A stretch of 49,421 nucleotides of DNA from Alloascoidea africana (GCA_030581615.1 JAKTTT010000099.1:1-49421); one strand, 5' to 3'; positions 7,982 to 20,116 are shown, counted from the first letter of the stretch. Notes: generated by a model from the letters alone, not told the origin. Program-made: numbers and translations.

Positions 7982-10900
7982 CTAACCAATTACAGGCAAA
8001 AATTCTTTGGAATCTTTATCTGCCACAGAATCAAGGGTCCTGTCAACTGCATCTGGTGGGTTTGCTCCAGTTAATTGGTCTTTCTCATTTTCTTCGGCAT
8101 CTGGCAAAACAGGAACCTTGATCTTGCCCTTGTCTTCAATCTCGGTTTCTATATCTTCACCATCTGAAAATCCAGAAAACGCATGGCTGTCTGTCCTCTC
8201 AAGAACTATATCATCCTCATCTTGGCTATGAGCAGGAACGTTCCCAAAGGTAACATCGAGATCTTTATCGTCTTTGCTAATAATCACAGGGGATCCAGCA
8301 GGCTTATTATCAACAGTGTTTGCATTCGCTGTCTCTGTTCTCTTTGCCTGTTTCAAAACTTGCGATTTTGAGCCTGTAGGACGAACTGAATGGGGCTCCA
8401 AAGGAGCACTTGACGAAGAAGATCCTTGGATTGCTGCAGAGGCCGCTGCAGTGGCTTGTGAAAACCCGTTATGGTCAGATGGCGTTGCAATAGGGCCCTT
8501 TTTTGCTTTTGCCTTTGATTTTGATTTAAAGCTCGTATCCCCCACCTCTTCCCTTGATTTATTCTTTTGAAACCCAAGAAATGAGTTCCTAGCAAGCGCT
8601 TTGGGTTTTGTACTTTCTGTTTTTGGTGGTGAGATGGTTCCAGCCGCTGCGGTAGGCGCCTCAGTAGTGGTGGCATCAATTGAAGGATGTGATACAAGAA
8701 CTGTTGAAGATTGAGGAGATACAGGTGGAGAAGTAGAGGGAGAAGGGGGGCGTTTCTTTGTTTTGTTCCTCATTAGTCGATTCTTAAGTCTTGTTAATAA
8801 TCCTTGCTTTTTGGTTTTCAAACGTTTGTTTTCCTTGTTGGAGGAGTAAATAATTGCTGGATTTTCTTCCTCATGTGAATCTGAACCAAGAACCGCTGCT
8901 GGTACTGAAGCTTTTTCAGTTTCTTCAACCAATTCGGTACTCTTTTGAGCATTGCCATTGCTCAAAGTTGGAGAGACATCCAAGGGGGCCGCAAGCTTCA
9001 CCACTTCTTCATCTTCTAATTGTTCTTGATTGTTCTCGGACTTGGCCCCTACTGTTGAAAACTCTGGCACTTTATCATATTCCAACCCTTGGGTAGAGCT
9101 ATGCCTACTTGTGGGTTTATTTTGTTCCACCGTTACATTTCCAGATCCCAGTTGTATGGATTTCACAGAAGCCATGGTGCTTGGGATGTTTTGTTCCTTT
9201 TCAATCTTTGGAACCGAGGAATTTGAAACATTTCGATGCTCAGAATTATCTTCTAAATTGTCAATCCCGAGATCTTTAAAGCTAGGGAGCTCAAATTTCC
9301 CAGTATCACTGTTTGCTTCCTCAGGCTCCACTGCAAAGACATTGGCGACGGTCTTATCAGCTTGCGTAGGCTCTGTGACATGTTTAGATTCTTGGTTACC
9401 AATTTCAACGGGAGGTGCCAAATTCTCGTCATCGTTCCTGTGAGAAATGTCTCCAGCTTCTTCAGTCAACCCCTTCTCTTTAGCACCGAGTGGCTCAGTA
9501 GCAATCGGTTCGTAGGATTCTGCTTCTTTTTCTTTCGCCTGTTCTTCTGCTTGAAGAATCTCGATACGCTCCTGTTCTTTCCTCTCCTCCTCCTTTTTGA
9601 GCTTCTCCGCTTCAACCACTTCTAGCCTCTTTCTCTCCTCTTCTTCGGCTTTCAACTTTTTAGCCTCCAGCTTTTCATGCTCCTGTCTTTCTAGCGCAAC
9701 GCGCTCTTTGGCCTCTTGTAACTTCTTTTCATTTTCCAACTGGAGCTTGCTGATTCTCTCTGATTCCAATCTTTGAGCTTCTTTTTCCATCTCTTCTGCT
9801 CGCCGTTTAAGCTCTTCCAGTTGTAACTTGGCCTTTGTCAAAGATTCCTTTGATTTTTCGACTTCAGTCTTGGCCTTTTTCAAGTTCTCTTGTACTCGTG
9901 CTGCATTGTCATCGGTTTCTTTAACCAGTGCATTATGCCCCTGGGCCAGAACCCGGGAACCATTTGTGGTGCTTGCCTCTTTCTTCTCTGCTAGTTCAAC
10001 TGGAACTTCTGCTTTGGACACATTATCAACGCCTTCGGTGCGACCACTCGTATTGATACCGTCGCTAGTTTGGGTTGCTGCTTTTGTCTCAATTACAGAT
10101 TCATCAGCATTAGCTTCCTTAGATGATTTTATTTCATCGTCATCCTCTGCGGCTTCCGTGTCATCTTTCTCCTTCTGTTCCTTTTCGGTAGCTGGTTGCA
10201 AGCTTTTCACAGATTCCGAGTTTTGCTGCTCAACCTCGGATAATTTCTGCTTAAACTCTTGAAGTTGCTTTTGACGCTTCATCTCCTCTTTTTGAATCCT
10301 GGCAGCTTTCCTCTCCTCCTGCCTTTTATGTTTCGCATCTAATTTTTTCTGTTTAGCTGCAGTCTTCTTATCCAACTTTTCCTTTTCTCTCACAGCATCG
10401 GCTTCTCGTCTAGCCTGGGCTTCCTTTGCAATCCTGTCCAGTGTAGGTTGAAGGTTCCTCTGCGCAATTGCATTAACCTTCTCCGCATCAATGTTCACTC
10501 CACCGCCTATGTAATATGCCTTCTTCTTTTCTTGTCCAGGAGAAAGTTGGGAGTGTGATATAGAGGAGGCAGCGGCGGCGGTGGCGGTCGGGGAGTCGCT
10601 GGCACGAGAAGCTGTGGGGCTTTGTTGGGGTGAGGCGGTCAGATTGTCTTCGTTCTTTCTCAAGGCAGCGGATGCTGCTTCCTGTGATAACTCGACATCA
10701 TCATCATCAGGAGCTGACACGTTAATTGGAGATTCTTTCAAAGAAGCTTTAGCTGCTTGTGTTGTGAGTTTTCTATTGTTGTTGTCAGCATGACCTTCAT
10801 CTTTTGGTTGCTCATCTGAGATGTCAATTGCTTCAGATCGGGAGGTTTCCGTTGTTGCACCATCTCCAGCAACAGCAGTAGAGGCTTGATCCTCTTTACC

Positions 10901-11125
10901 ATGTAGTAGGCTTGACACTCTGTGTTGTCTTTTAGAAGACAATCTTCGGCTTGCGGATTTGGTTCGGAAAGGAGATACCCATTCTCCCCCACTATTTCTC
11001 TTGTTTGACAACTGAGACGTTGTGCGTTGCAATTGGGACTGGCCAGCCTCAGCAGCCTGTGTACTGGACTCATGATGAGGCCATTCCATGCGATTTGTAG
11101 ATTTCTTAAGTTTTCCCTTCATCAC
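7982..11125 (-). CDS. EIS1: Eisosome protein Eis1-like
   Basis: An intron-free protein of 1047 residues. Eis1 is a plasma-membrane-associated, largely coiled-coil protein of eisosomes, the Pil1/Lsp1 furrows of the yeast cortex. Two features match the S. cerevisiae protein. The first is the block YYIGGGVNIDAEKV...LDRIAKEAQARREAD (about residues 205-245), corresponding to its MGGGLFLSPEDITKIA region. The second is the C-terminal HAFSGFSDGEDIE (about 994-1006), matching HTFSGFSQGSSIED. Between them lie long Lys/Glu/Arg/Gln coiled coils (about 240-310 and 420-560). A basic Lys/Arg stretch near residues 790-815 may contact membrane. The protein is longer than the roughly 840 residues of baker's yeast. 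It shares a GC-rich divergent promoter with the Rho1 GEF. Confidence 0.8.
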   Translation of the reverse strand: MMKGKLKKSTNRMEWPHHESSTQAAEAGQSQLQRTTSQLSNKRNSGGEWVSPFRTKSASRRLSSKRQHRVSSLLHGKEDQASTAVAGDGATTETSRSEAIDISDEQPKDEGHADNNNRKLTTQAAKASLKESPINVSAPDDDDVELSQEAASAALRKNEDNLTASPQQSPTASRASDSPTATAAAASSISHSQLSPGQEKKKAYYIGGGVNIDAEKVNAIAQRNLQPTLDRIAKEAQARREADAVREKEKLDKKTAAKQKKLDAKHKRQEERKAARIQKEEMKRQKQLQEFKQKLSEVEQQNSESVKSLQPATEKEQKEKDDTEAAEDDDEIKSSKEANADESVIETKAATQTSDGINTSGRTEGVDNVSKAEVPVELAEKKEASTTNGSRVLAQGHNALVKETDDNAARVQENLKKAKTEVEKSKESLTKAKLQLEELKRRAEEMEKEAQRLESERISKLQLENEKKLQEAKERVALERQEHEKLEAKKLKAEEEERKRLEVVEAEKLKKEEERKEQERIEILQAEEQAKEKEAESYEPIATEPLGAKEKGLTEEAGDISHRNDDENLAPPVEIGNQESKHVTEPTQADKTVANVFAVEPEEANSDTGKFELPSFKDLGIDNLEDNSEHRNVSNSSVPKIEKEQNIPSTMASVKSIQLGSGNVTVEQNKPTSRHSSTQGLEYDKVPEFSTVGAKSENNQEQLEDEEVVKLAAPLDVSPTLSNGNAQKSTELVEETEKASVPAAVLGSDSHEEENPAIIYSSNKENKRLKTKKQGLLTRLKNRLMRNKTKKRPPSPSTSPPVSPQSSTVLVSHPSIDATTTEAPTAAAGTISPPKTESTKPKALARNSFLGFQKNKSREEVGDTSFKSKSKAKAKKGPIATPSDHNGFSQATAAASAAIQGSSSSSAPLEPHSVRPTGSKSQVLKQAKRTETANANTVDNKPAGSPVIISKDDKDLDVTFGNVPAHSQDEDDIVLERTDSHAFSGFSDGEDIETEIEDKGKIKVPVLPDAEENEKDQLTGANPPDAVDRTLDSVADKDSKEFLPVIG

Positions 11126-12117
11126 AACCGTGGTTTGCGGAGAGAAAGTAGATAGAATGGGATGGTTGCTACCAAGGAAAAGGGTTTTTGTTCTAGGTGT
11201 GGACTCGATTGGCCAGCAACGTCAACTCTAATGACCGAACTGGCAAATGGCCATCGGCATAGCAGCGCTAATGTTCTTATTACAAGAGCTGCCGAAGAGG
11301 TCCGGATCTAGCTGTTTTCTACTGGAAGTTTGGTCACGAAACTAGGAGTTGGTCTGTTCCTGAGTGTCATTGTGTGGGTAAAGCCTACAGAGCAGGATCT
11401 CATTGGATGGCGGGTCATCCATGGGTTTTACGCAGAACAAAAGGTCTCCCAAAATACACTAATGAGACTCTCAATTGTTCTGAATCTATGAAGCTATCAG
11501 TTCAATGATGTAGAAACCGGTTGCAAAATGGTATACAGGGAATCCATTTACATCCTTTTTGGATTGTCAGTTTTGTACCACTAATAATATGCACTACTGG
11601 TAACATTTGCAATGAGATCGTATCGAAAAGTGGCAATAGAAAACCGAAAAGAAAGAGCTTGCTCGAATAGAACTGAAGCATGTTCTTGAGCAACACACAG
11701 CTATATCTGAATGTTCTTTGTTCGCGGTCTGGTTGCTCTGTCTCAAACGATTGAGACACAGATCCAGCCCTTGCGGGAGTCGGTGCTGCCACAAGTCTCA
11801 GCGCCCACGGCTCAACACCGCCAGCCCGAGCGCACCGCGCTCCCCGTAGCAGAACCTCGGGCCCCAACAGGACCCCGGGCCCCAACAGCCAGACCAGAGC
11901 AGCGCTCGACATGGCCGGAGCAGCCTCGAGACGCCGCGGCCGATGGAGCATGCGCAGCTGCGGGCACGTGACCCGCATACATCCGCAAATCCACAGGGCT
12001 GAGCCCGTGCACCCAACCGCCAAACCAACCTCCAAGAAGGGAACTTCTCACAACACATCAACAGTGATCCTGGCAAGTTGAAGAAGCGTGCCGCCTGCTC
12101 GAGCTGTCCCCAGTAAG
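11126..12117. promoter_or_regulatory. Divergent promoter of EIS1-like and the Rho1 GEF
   Basis: About 990 bp. A strongly GC-rich block spans about 11790-12000. It contains GGGCCC at 11859 and 11877, inside two near copies of GGGCCCCAACAG, and a CACGTG at 11965-11970 within GCACGTGAC. No coding gene is supported, and the open frames here are by-products of base composition. Confidence 0.5.
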
Positions 12118-15100
12118 ATGCCTGCCGACCCCAATGACTACCATCGTCAACAGGGCTCCACCCAAAGAGAGGACGTCTTCTCGGATATCTTTGGGGCCCG
12201 TCGACCACACGCTGGAGGAGCTGGCTCCCGTTTCTCATCCTCCAACAACAATACAAATGCAATGGGTATGTAATATGAAAGCCACTGATCAACACGTCAG
12301 ATGCTGTATTTGCGCTGGAACATCCTCAGAATTTGTAACTCTAATGCTGTTATCGCTGTTTTAGAATCTATGAAAGATTCCACAAAGTCTGGATATGGAT
12401 CTGGACATTATGGTGATCGGTCAGAACATTTCAACCCTGATAGGTAAGCTCAGCACCATTTCCAGTCGTCTCCTTCTTTTTCCATTTATTGGTACTTTTT
12501 TTTTTGGAAGCTAGGCGATGATTTCTAAACATCCACGGTTTCTTAGGTTTCCAAATAACCACCCAAATATTGGCGTCAATGGCCACCAGATCCCAAACCA
12601 ACAATTCCAATACCAGCAGCAGCATGTCCACCCGCCTCGCCAATCGCTACCCCCTAATAGACCCAATTTTCCTCCTGCTCCTGCTCATCCCCCTTCTTCT
12701 AATTCAGAGTCAAACGATGTGTATACCCAAGATGCTGTATCTCCCCTGCGAAACTACCATAACAATCCAAGGCGTCCAGGCCCTCCTACGAATTTTAATT
12801 CATACAATACATACCCAGAACAACAGCAGCGAACCTTTTCGTTAAGAAACGACATTAATGTTCATGGTTTCCAACAGCAGTCTGCTCCTAGTCAACAGGG
12901 TCAGACTTCTCCCCAACATAACTTGCAGCTCCCTCAAGGACACCAAGGTGGATCCCTAAGAACGGTTTCCGAAAAACGCAGCTTTTCGTCACAATCCGCT
13001 TTCCAATCTCAAAGCCATACCTCTATGCCCGTGTCACCCAACCATGCAAACGGAACCCCTTATCAATATGATGGGAGAAGCATGTCTTTAACTATGGCCT
13101 CAGCAAGATCACAACCTATAACTCTTAGTGGGCGGATCATTCCACAGAAATCCTCAACCGATGCGTTCGGACTCCCAAAGCAACAGGGACCTCATCCACA
13201 CACCAATCACTTGGGCGCCTCCTCCCCTCAAACCCCAGCAGGTTCTACTGGGAACTTGGCTACAACCAGTGCGAACTTACAAGCGAAATCCAAAAGCTTT
13301 ACCGCAATCTCCAAAGCAGGAAGCGCATCTAGCAGCAGCACCAACAACGTTGCCAAGTCAAATACAGTTAATAGAAGAAACACTTCAGGTGCCAGTCTGG
13401 TATCGATTGATCGAACCAAGAGCAGCTTCGGTTCCCACACTATTTTAACAACTACGAGTCGAAGGCCAACTGTATACCCAGCGTTACTGTCTCGTGTTGC
13501 GGCAACATTCAAGAGCCGAATGGTTGTTGGGGAAAGGACCAAAAACGGTTTAGAATATAGAGACGCTTTTACCGGAGCCGAAGCTGTTGACTTAATCGCA
13601 TACATAATACGAACGACTGATCGAAACTTGGCACTGTTATTGGCTCGCGCTCTAGATGCCCAGAGATACTTCCACGATGTTGCCTATGAACACCGTTTAA
13701 GAGATTCCAATAACGAAGTATATCAGTTCAACAACAGTGTTTATGATGGATACGGACAACAAGATGAGGATAGACGCGAGTCATACTCCAGTGGAGTAAC
13801 GGCAAACTCAGATGCGAACAATAATAATATTAATAACAATACAAACGAAAGCAAAACTAATTCAACTCCAGTCAATGGTGTTTTCACGCTTCTGACCGAA
13901 TGCTATTCCCCTACTTGCACGCGAGATCATCTATGCTACTCAATCGCGTGCCCCAGGAGACTGGAACAACAAGCCCGACTAAACCTTAAACCTGGAGGTG
14001 GGTTGAAGAGAGCAGATAGCCGGGCTTCTCTTCAAGGCGATGAGGAGAAAAAACATCTATGGTCTTATAGCGTACCAAAGGAAGTTGTCGATAGTGTTGA
14101 CAAAAAGGAGTTAAAGAGGCAAGAATGCATATTTGAGACGATTTATACAGAGCGCGACTTTGTCAAAGACCTGGAGTACGTTAGAGACTTTTGGATCCGG
14201 CCTTTGCGAGATAGCGGCATCATACCCGAACGAGAACGCGAAAAATTTGTACGCACTGTATTCGCAGGAGTTTTGGAAATCTTGGCTGTCAACTCTAGGC
14301 TTGCTGATGATCTGACCAGAAGACAGAAAAAAGCACATATCGTGGATCAGGTTGGAGACATATTTTTAGAGCATATTGCCTATTTTGAACCTTTTGTTCG
14401 TTATGGCGCGGGGCAGATTTTTGGCAAGTACGAGTTTGAACGTCAAAAGAGTGCAAATCCTCTTTTTGCCAGGTTTGTGGAGGAAACAGAAAGACTTAAA
14501 GAATCCAGAAAACTTGATCTCTCGTCGTTTTTGTCAAAACCAACAACCAGACCAGCAAGATATCCCTTACTTTTAAAAGCAATCAGGGATAAAACCCCGC
14601 CCGAACATCCAGACTATGATAATTTGCAGAAAGCTATTGGCATGTTGCAGGAACTGCTTGGGCGAATCAACGTTGAAACAGGAAAAGCGTCAGATAGATT
14701 AAACTTGCTGCTTTTACAACGAAGATTGGTGTTTAGACCAGGCGAAGCAATTGACTTGAAACTTTCTGCAGAAAGCAGAAGGATTTTATACCATGCTGTT
14801 TTGAAAAAAAGGAACCAAGACGATATACAAGTTTATTTATTTGATCATGCTCTTCTCTTGGTTCGGGTCAAGGTTGTAAATAAGGTGGAACAGTACAAAG
14901 TATATCAGCGTCCAATTCCCCTTGAACTTTTGTATTATAACCAGTCTGAAGAAGCACCTTCAAAATTCTTAACAAAAAGAGCGACTACTGGAGGAATGCT
15001 CACAGGATCTTTACCTTCTAGAAATGATTCATCAGGTTCTGGAAAATTCCCAATATCATTTCTATATATTGGAAGGAGGGAATACGAAATCACGTTGTAT

Positions 15101-16204
15101 GCTCCAAAATTGCAGATTCAAAAGACACTTGTTGAAAGGCTTGAGGAGCAACAACGGGCATTACGGAATAAATACGATATTTTCACTCTCCAACCTCTTT
15201 GTGAAAAGTTTTTTGATAGTACTAACCGAATCAATTGTGTGGTCCCCTGTGATGGTGGTCGAAAATTGATATATAGCACAGATTCAGGCATTTATGTTTC
15301 TACGGTTCGTCTAAAACAGGCCGAAGGCACTGCGCGTATCGTGTCTAATCCTGTGAAAGTTATTGCAAGGATTAATGTTACACAGTTGGAGGTTCTTGAT
15401 ACCTATTCTACTCTGTTTGCCCTAGCAGATAAGAAGCTGTGTTCTTGGCAACTCAACGTCCTGGATTCTCATGATCCGATTTCCAATAGCAAGAAGGCGA
15501 AGGAGTTGATGTCCCATGTTAGCTTTTTCCGAGTAGGGATTTGTGCTGGGAAGATGTTGGTTTGTGCTGCAAAGAACAGTTCTGGTCATACGGTTCGTGT
15601 ATTTGAGCCAAATGATCCCATAACAAACAAAAAGTTGAGCAAGAAAAAGTTCAAGAGTGAAACGCAAGAGTTTACATTTGGATCAGAACCTGTCTCAATA
15701 TCTTTCCTCAAGACCAAGCTTTGTGTTGGATGTACAAAAGGGTTTGAGATTGTTAGCGTTGAATCCGGGGATATGGAATCGCTACTGGATCCAGCCGATA
15801 CATCATTGGATTTTGTCACTCGGAAAGAAGGGCTTAAACCGATTGCCATCTATAGAGTGAACTACGATTTCTTACTTAACTATAGTGATTTTTCCTTCTT
15901 TGTGAATAAGAATGGATGGAGATCGAGACCAGATTGGATAATTAGGTGGGAAGGAGTGCCACAAAGCTTTGCACTTTGGTACCCATATCTCCTGGGCTTT
16001 GAACCGAATTTTGTCGAAATTCGAGATGTTGAAACTGGTGATTTGGTACGCGTTATCACTGGTGATAGCATCCGATTCTTACACTCTAGTTCACAAGAGA
16101 TACTGTATGCATACGAGGATGAGAATGGTTATGATGTTATTGCATCCTTGGACTTTTGGGTTAAAAGCACAAAGCTAAAGGGCATACGAGGTGGCAAGCC
16201 ATAA
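12118..16204 (+). CDS. ROM2: Rho1 guanine nucleotide exchange factor, Rom1/Rom2 type
   Basis: Three exons: 12118-12265, 12365-12443 and 12547-16204. The introns are 99 and 103 bp with GTATGT and GTAAGC donors, and the exon phases join in frame to give 1294 residues. The order is a long Gln/Pro/Ser/Asn-rich N-terminus, a DEP domain (about 386-465, starting near LSRVAATFKSRM), the DH/RhoGEF domain (about 595-790, from QECIFETIYTERDFVKDLEYV), a PH-like region, and a C-terminal CNH domain (about 955-1270). This is the architecture of Rom1/Rom2, which load GTP on Rho1 at the plasma membrane and feed the cell-wall integrity pathway and glucan synthase. Rom1 and Rom2 cannot be told apart here. The 12118 start is chosen because it opens exon 1 in frame. 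Confidence 0.93.
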
Positions 16205-18272
16205 TATTAAGATTAATAATAATAATAATTTACATTACACTTTTTTTCATTCGGTCTTGCGCATTTTTCATCAACCGTTTTGTTTATTGAGAGATTCTAT
16301 CAATACCTTTTTATCAGTCGAGTTTGAATTTTAAGCTGATTCTTTACTTCTTTTGAGATACACGAGGAGGCCAACCCTACTCATTAATAATGCAACTAAG
16401 ATGCTAATAGAAATAAGTTTCAGCTAGCCAGGTACTTCAAAAGTGGTTTGATTTCATTTTTTTGGTTTTTGTTTTGATTTTTTACCCCGAACTATCACTT
16501 TCTTTTTGAATTGTTTTTGTTGTTTGTTTATGCTATTATATTTATATTTGATTGGCAGTTTCTTTAATGAGTCTGATAAGACTGTATTAACTGGTAGAAT
16601 GTGCACATTTAAGCCATAGAGATGGCTTGAGTGATAGACTTAGAAAACTCAATGAGACAGTATGAGCAATTTACTCAGTAGATTAACTTGATCTTAGATT
16701 AGGACCCATGGGTTTGTTGAAAAGACTAACATCTAGATGTCCCTTTGTATCCTCGAAGAAGCCGATTTCGGCCGAAAAATGTACCCATATAAATAGCTTA
16801 GCTTTTCTTTAGCAATAAACTCATCACCAAGGATTGCGAACCTATAGGTTGAACACTTACATGGGGACCTGGTCTTGGGGTTTGATATTTTTTTCTGCTA
16901 CACTCTCCGCTGGTCTCCCGCATTTGCTTGAGGTTGGACATGTGAAATAGGAGAGAATAGCGAAGAGTGTAGTAGAACATATGAAAGCTTACTGTTGTAA
17001 GCAGAAAAGAGCGTACAACTTATGATTTTGGACGTGTATAAACTGGACTTTGATAACAGAAAGAACAGATACAATGGATGAACTGATGAATTGAAAGACT
17101 TGGAAATGGGATACACGGATCAAGAGCTCGCCCTTGGGCGCAGTGCAATGGATAGTTGAACTTCTACTTCCAAAACATTCCCTTTTCAGCCATGCAAAGG
17201 CACCTTCACGCACAATCTTCACCACTCCAAACTCCACCAAAAACTGAGCAAAAGAATCACAAAAGCTCCACAACCACCACAACCCTCCAAATCCACGGAT
17301 CAAGAGTTCAACAAGAAGGCCAAATTCTAGTTTAGATAGATGAAGTAATAAGGTATTAAAATTGTTGAAGTCTATTACTCGCTCACCTGTATTTCACGTG
17401 CCTATTTCTTTCCCTTCTTGACTTATACACTCATATAGCTCACAGCTGAGGATCAAAAGAGCTGGTATATTCCTCCTGTGGTGTCAAACTGGAAGAATCC
17501 AAAGGGATATACTATAGCCTTGGACAAGAGGCTTGCTGCGAATGGTGGGGCACTAAAAGAGAGTACCTTGAGCAACAAACATGCTCATTTGTTCAGAAAC
17601 TGGCAGAAGCAAAAGAAGAGCGTCTCAAGGTACTCGCTCAAAAAGTTAAGTCAAAACGAAGTAATTATGATACTCGACGTATATATCTCTAAAACCCGAT
17701 TCTAGACAAACACAGTAGAAACTTGATTTTATAGGCGAACTAAATAACAAAGATTCTCTTCACTTACATCGTACGAGTATATTAGGAAGACTTGCTTCTA
17801 GTGAAGAGACCAACCTCAAGTAGGATTATCTTTGTATCTATTTAAGAATACAAACTAGATTCTAATTTGCAGCCTGAACACTACAAAACTATAACAATGT
17901 TCATATAAACGCCATGCTCACCGTGATATAGCTTCCTACCCAAATGTGCTTGTCTTTGTTTACCTTGTCCAAAAGCAACCCATCATCCTCAGATCAATAA
18001 ATATAGATGGAACAATGTTGATTTTCTGTCGCAAAAGATAAAGAGATTTAGAATTCAAAGTGTATACTTATCCGATGTGCAAGAGTAGAAAAAAAATCCA
18101 AGCCTTGAGCCGGGAAGGATGTTTTTCTCATTCAGAGAAACTTTGTTGCCTAAACTTAACAATGAAATCTCCAACATGTGGATTATGTCCGGGTAACATC
18201 ACCAAACACTTCCCTCCGCCATGAATCCAGTTTCGCATCACCACCCACATCTCCTCCACAAGATATTGAACC
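16205..18272. other. Long intergenic stretch with a gene relic
   Basis: About 2.1 kb between the GEF stop and the VPS17 ATG. It is AT-rich near 16205-16600. It holds a 12-bp palindrome TTTCGGCCGAAA (16766-16777), a short local repeat (17111-17129 and 17291-17309), a CACGTG at 17395-17400, the PRP45/SNW1 fragment (17439-17690) and the VPS17 upstream region. No intact gene is seen. Confidence 0.6.
17439..17690 (+). pseudogene. Fragment of the splicing factor gene PRP45/SNW1
   Basis: Translating from 17439 gives LTAEDQKSWYIPPVV, then SNWKNPKGYTIALDKRLAAN, which is the signature of the SNW domain of Prp45/SKIP, a component of the NineTeen-associated spliceosome complex. In that frame the similarity fades after about 50 codons. 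A second frame then reads QKLAEAKEERLKVLAQKVKSKR, like the EEKLREMAQKARERR segment that lies about 35 codons further on in intact SNW proteins. So the piece has at least one frameshift plus a missing stretch. The N-terminal half and the C-terminus of the gene are absent. An ATATAG directly precedes the similarity and may be an old splice acceptor. An intact copy must lie elsewhere in the genome. Confidence 0.82.
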
Positions 18273-20116
18273 ATGGCCTCCGCAATTCCATATAATCCAG
18301 AAGGTTTTGGAGACGAGGATAACAACCCGTTTGCCCAGCCTGACCCAATTATGGGGCCATCATCATCTGCGGTCACCCCTCAACAGTCTCAGAGAGAAGA
18401 AGAGGGAGAAACACAGGCCATTTCGCCGTCTCCTCAGATCCAATCGCCAAGACCAACTAGACCAGCGATGACTGACGATCTCTCCGACTTGACATCTAGT
18501 GCACCCGACACGCCCACTTCTGCTCCTGCCACTACTCCTGCCAAGACTTATAAATTGACGGCAAAGATCACTGCAGTCGAGCGCAATGGGAAGAAAGATC
18601 CCATCTTTAGGTTCGACACCTATGTAGGTTTCCTCTTCTCCATGTTTTACATGATTTCATCTATGGTTTGATTAACAAATCCTTCTCTTAACTTGTATTA
18701 TTTCTCAAGACAAATCTGCCATCTTTCAGAACAACAACCTACAAGGACGTTAGGAGAACGCACCATGAGTTTCTTAAATTCTTTGAGTATTTGAATGGTG
18801 CCAACCCAGAGTGTTTTGTACCCAGTGTACCTCCGGCTTATACCTCTGCTGGAATTGGAACAGAAGAAAACGAATTGAAGGTGAAGCTAAACATGCAACA
18901 GTGGTTGGACAGAGTTACTGGGAATCAGATTCTGGTTCGAGACGAGGAGTTTGTGTTTTTCATTGAAAGCGATTTTGGTGTATGTTTATGCTATCCATCT
19001 TGATCTGATTTGCTCTGTTTTGAAAGACTAACAAAATGGTTCAAACGTGAACAGTATGCTCCTGTTAACAAAAAGCGGCCACCTGCAACTGGACTCATGA
19101 GAAAGACTTTAAAGCAGTTTCAAACTCCTTATGACGAAACAGAGCTTGCTGAGTTCCGACCTCTTGTGAAGCAGATTTTCTTACGAACACAGGAAGCGCA
19201 CCAGAAACTGGAGAAGATGGCACGAGCAAGACGAAATCTGGGACTTGCAGAAACCGATTTGGGCTCCAAGACTGGAGATTTTACAAGTCTGGAGCTTGTT
19301 CACCCAGGAATGGTGAACATGTGGAAGAAGCTAAGCAAAGCAATGACAACTGTTGGCGACGTGAATCTGATCAAGGCAACTGCGGAGTCTGCATCTTTTG
19401 GAGATGGAGTGGAATGGATTTCAAGGGATGCCTATGTGGCAAAAGAGGCATTGACAAACAGATATCTTCTCATGAGGGAATTGAACAAGGCACAGGCAAA
19501 CACAAAATCCAAACATGCCACTGCCTCCCGCTTAAAGGCCTCCTCTAATATAAACCCACTAAAAGTCGACGAGGCGATCAACTCGTTTGAATCGGCGACC
19601 AAAGTAGAAGAAGAGTTGACACGAAAGGTTAAAAGGGTCACTGACAGTATGCTTCTTGAAAAAAAGGAATACATAAAGCAGGTCGAGCGTGGCTTCCGCT
19701 CAAACGTTGCAGAACTTGTACAAAGGGTGATTGAAGCAGAAAGACGAACGCTGAGCATTTGGGAGTCGATAAGGCTCGATGTACGTGCAGTCGACTCAAA
19801 CGGGGGATTAAGCAGGCTGGGGAGGGATTCTTACCCCCAGAATCTTCGACGTGGGAGCCCTGCTCAGAGTCAGGGACCACAAGGCGATAGCTGGAGCGGA
19901 GACCGCAAGAGTCGTGCTGTTAGCATCAATCCAAACGAGGCTGGACTTGGTGTTGGGATTTCAGATTCTTTTGCTGCTTCAGCGGCGGCCGCGGCGACGG
20001 CAGCTGCCTCTGGCGCTGCAGGAGGAGATGATGCCTCTGGAGAAGACGAACTTGGAGAAACAAATCTGGTGGACGCGAGAAGCGCGGCGAGTCTCCTTGG
20101 TGGATCTACTTTTTAA
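18273..20116 (+). CDS. VPS17: Retromer sorting nexin Vps17
   Basis: Three exons: 18273-18623, 18710-18979 and 19055-20116. The introns are 86 and 75 bp, both phase 0. The second has a GACTAAC branch point, and the product is 560 residues, close to the 551 of baker's yeast. Vps17 pairs with Vps5 as the membrane-bending sorting-nexin part of retromer, which returns Vps10 and similar cargo from endosome to Golgi. Residues 1-90 are disordered. A PX domain follows (about 91-210), with FRTTTYKDVRRTHHEFLKFFEYLN and the proline-rich VPSVPP loop. A BAR-type coiled coil spans about 245-475. The tail is Ala/Gly-rich and acidic. The RRTHHEF block resembles Vps17 rather than phosphoinositide-binding PX domains with a full RRF/Y site. 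Confidence 0.93.

Noticed and set aside
12088-12117. Upstream start of the Rho1 GEF at 12088
   Set aside because: That codon is GTG. ATG 12118 opens exon 1 in the same frame.
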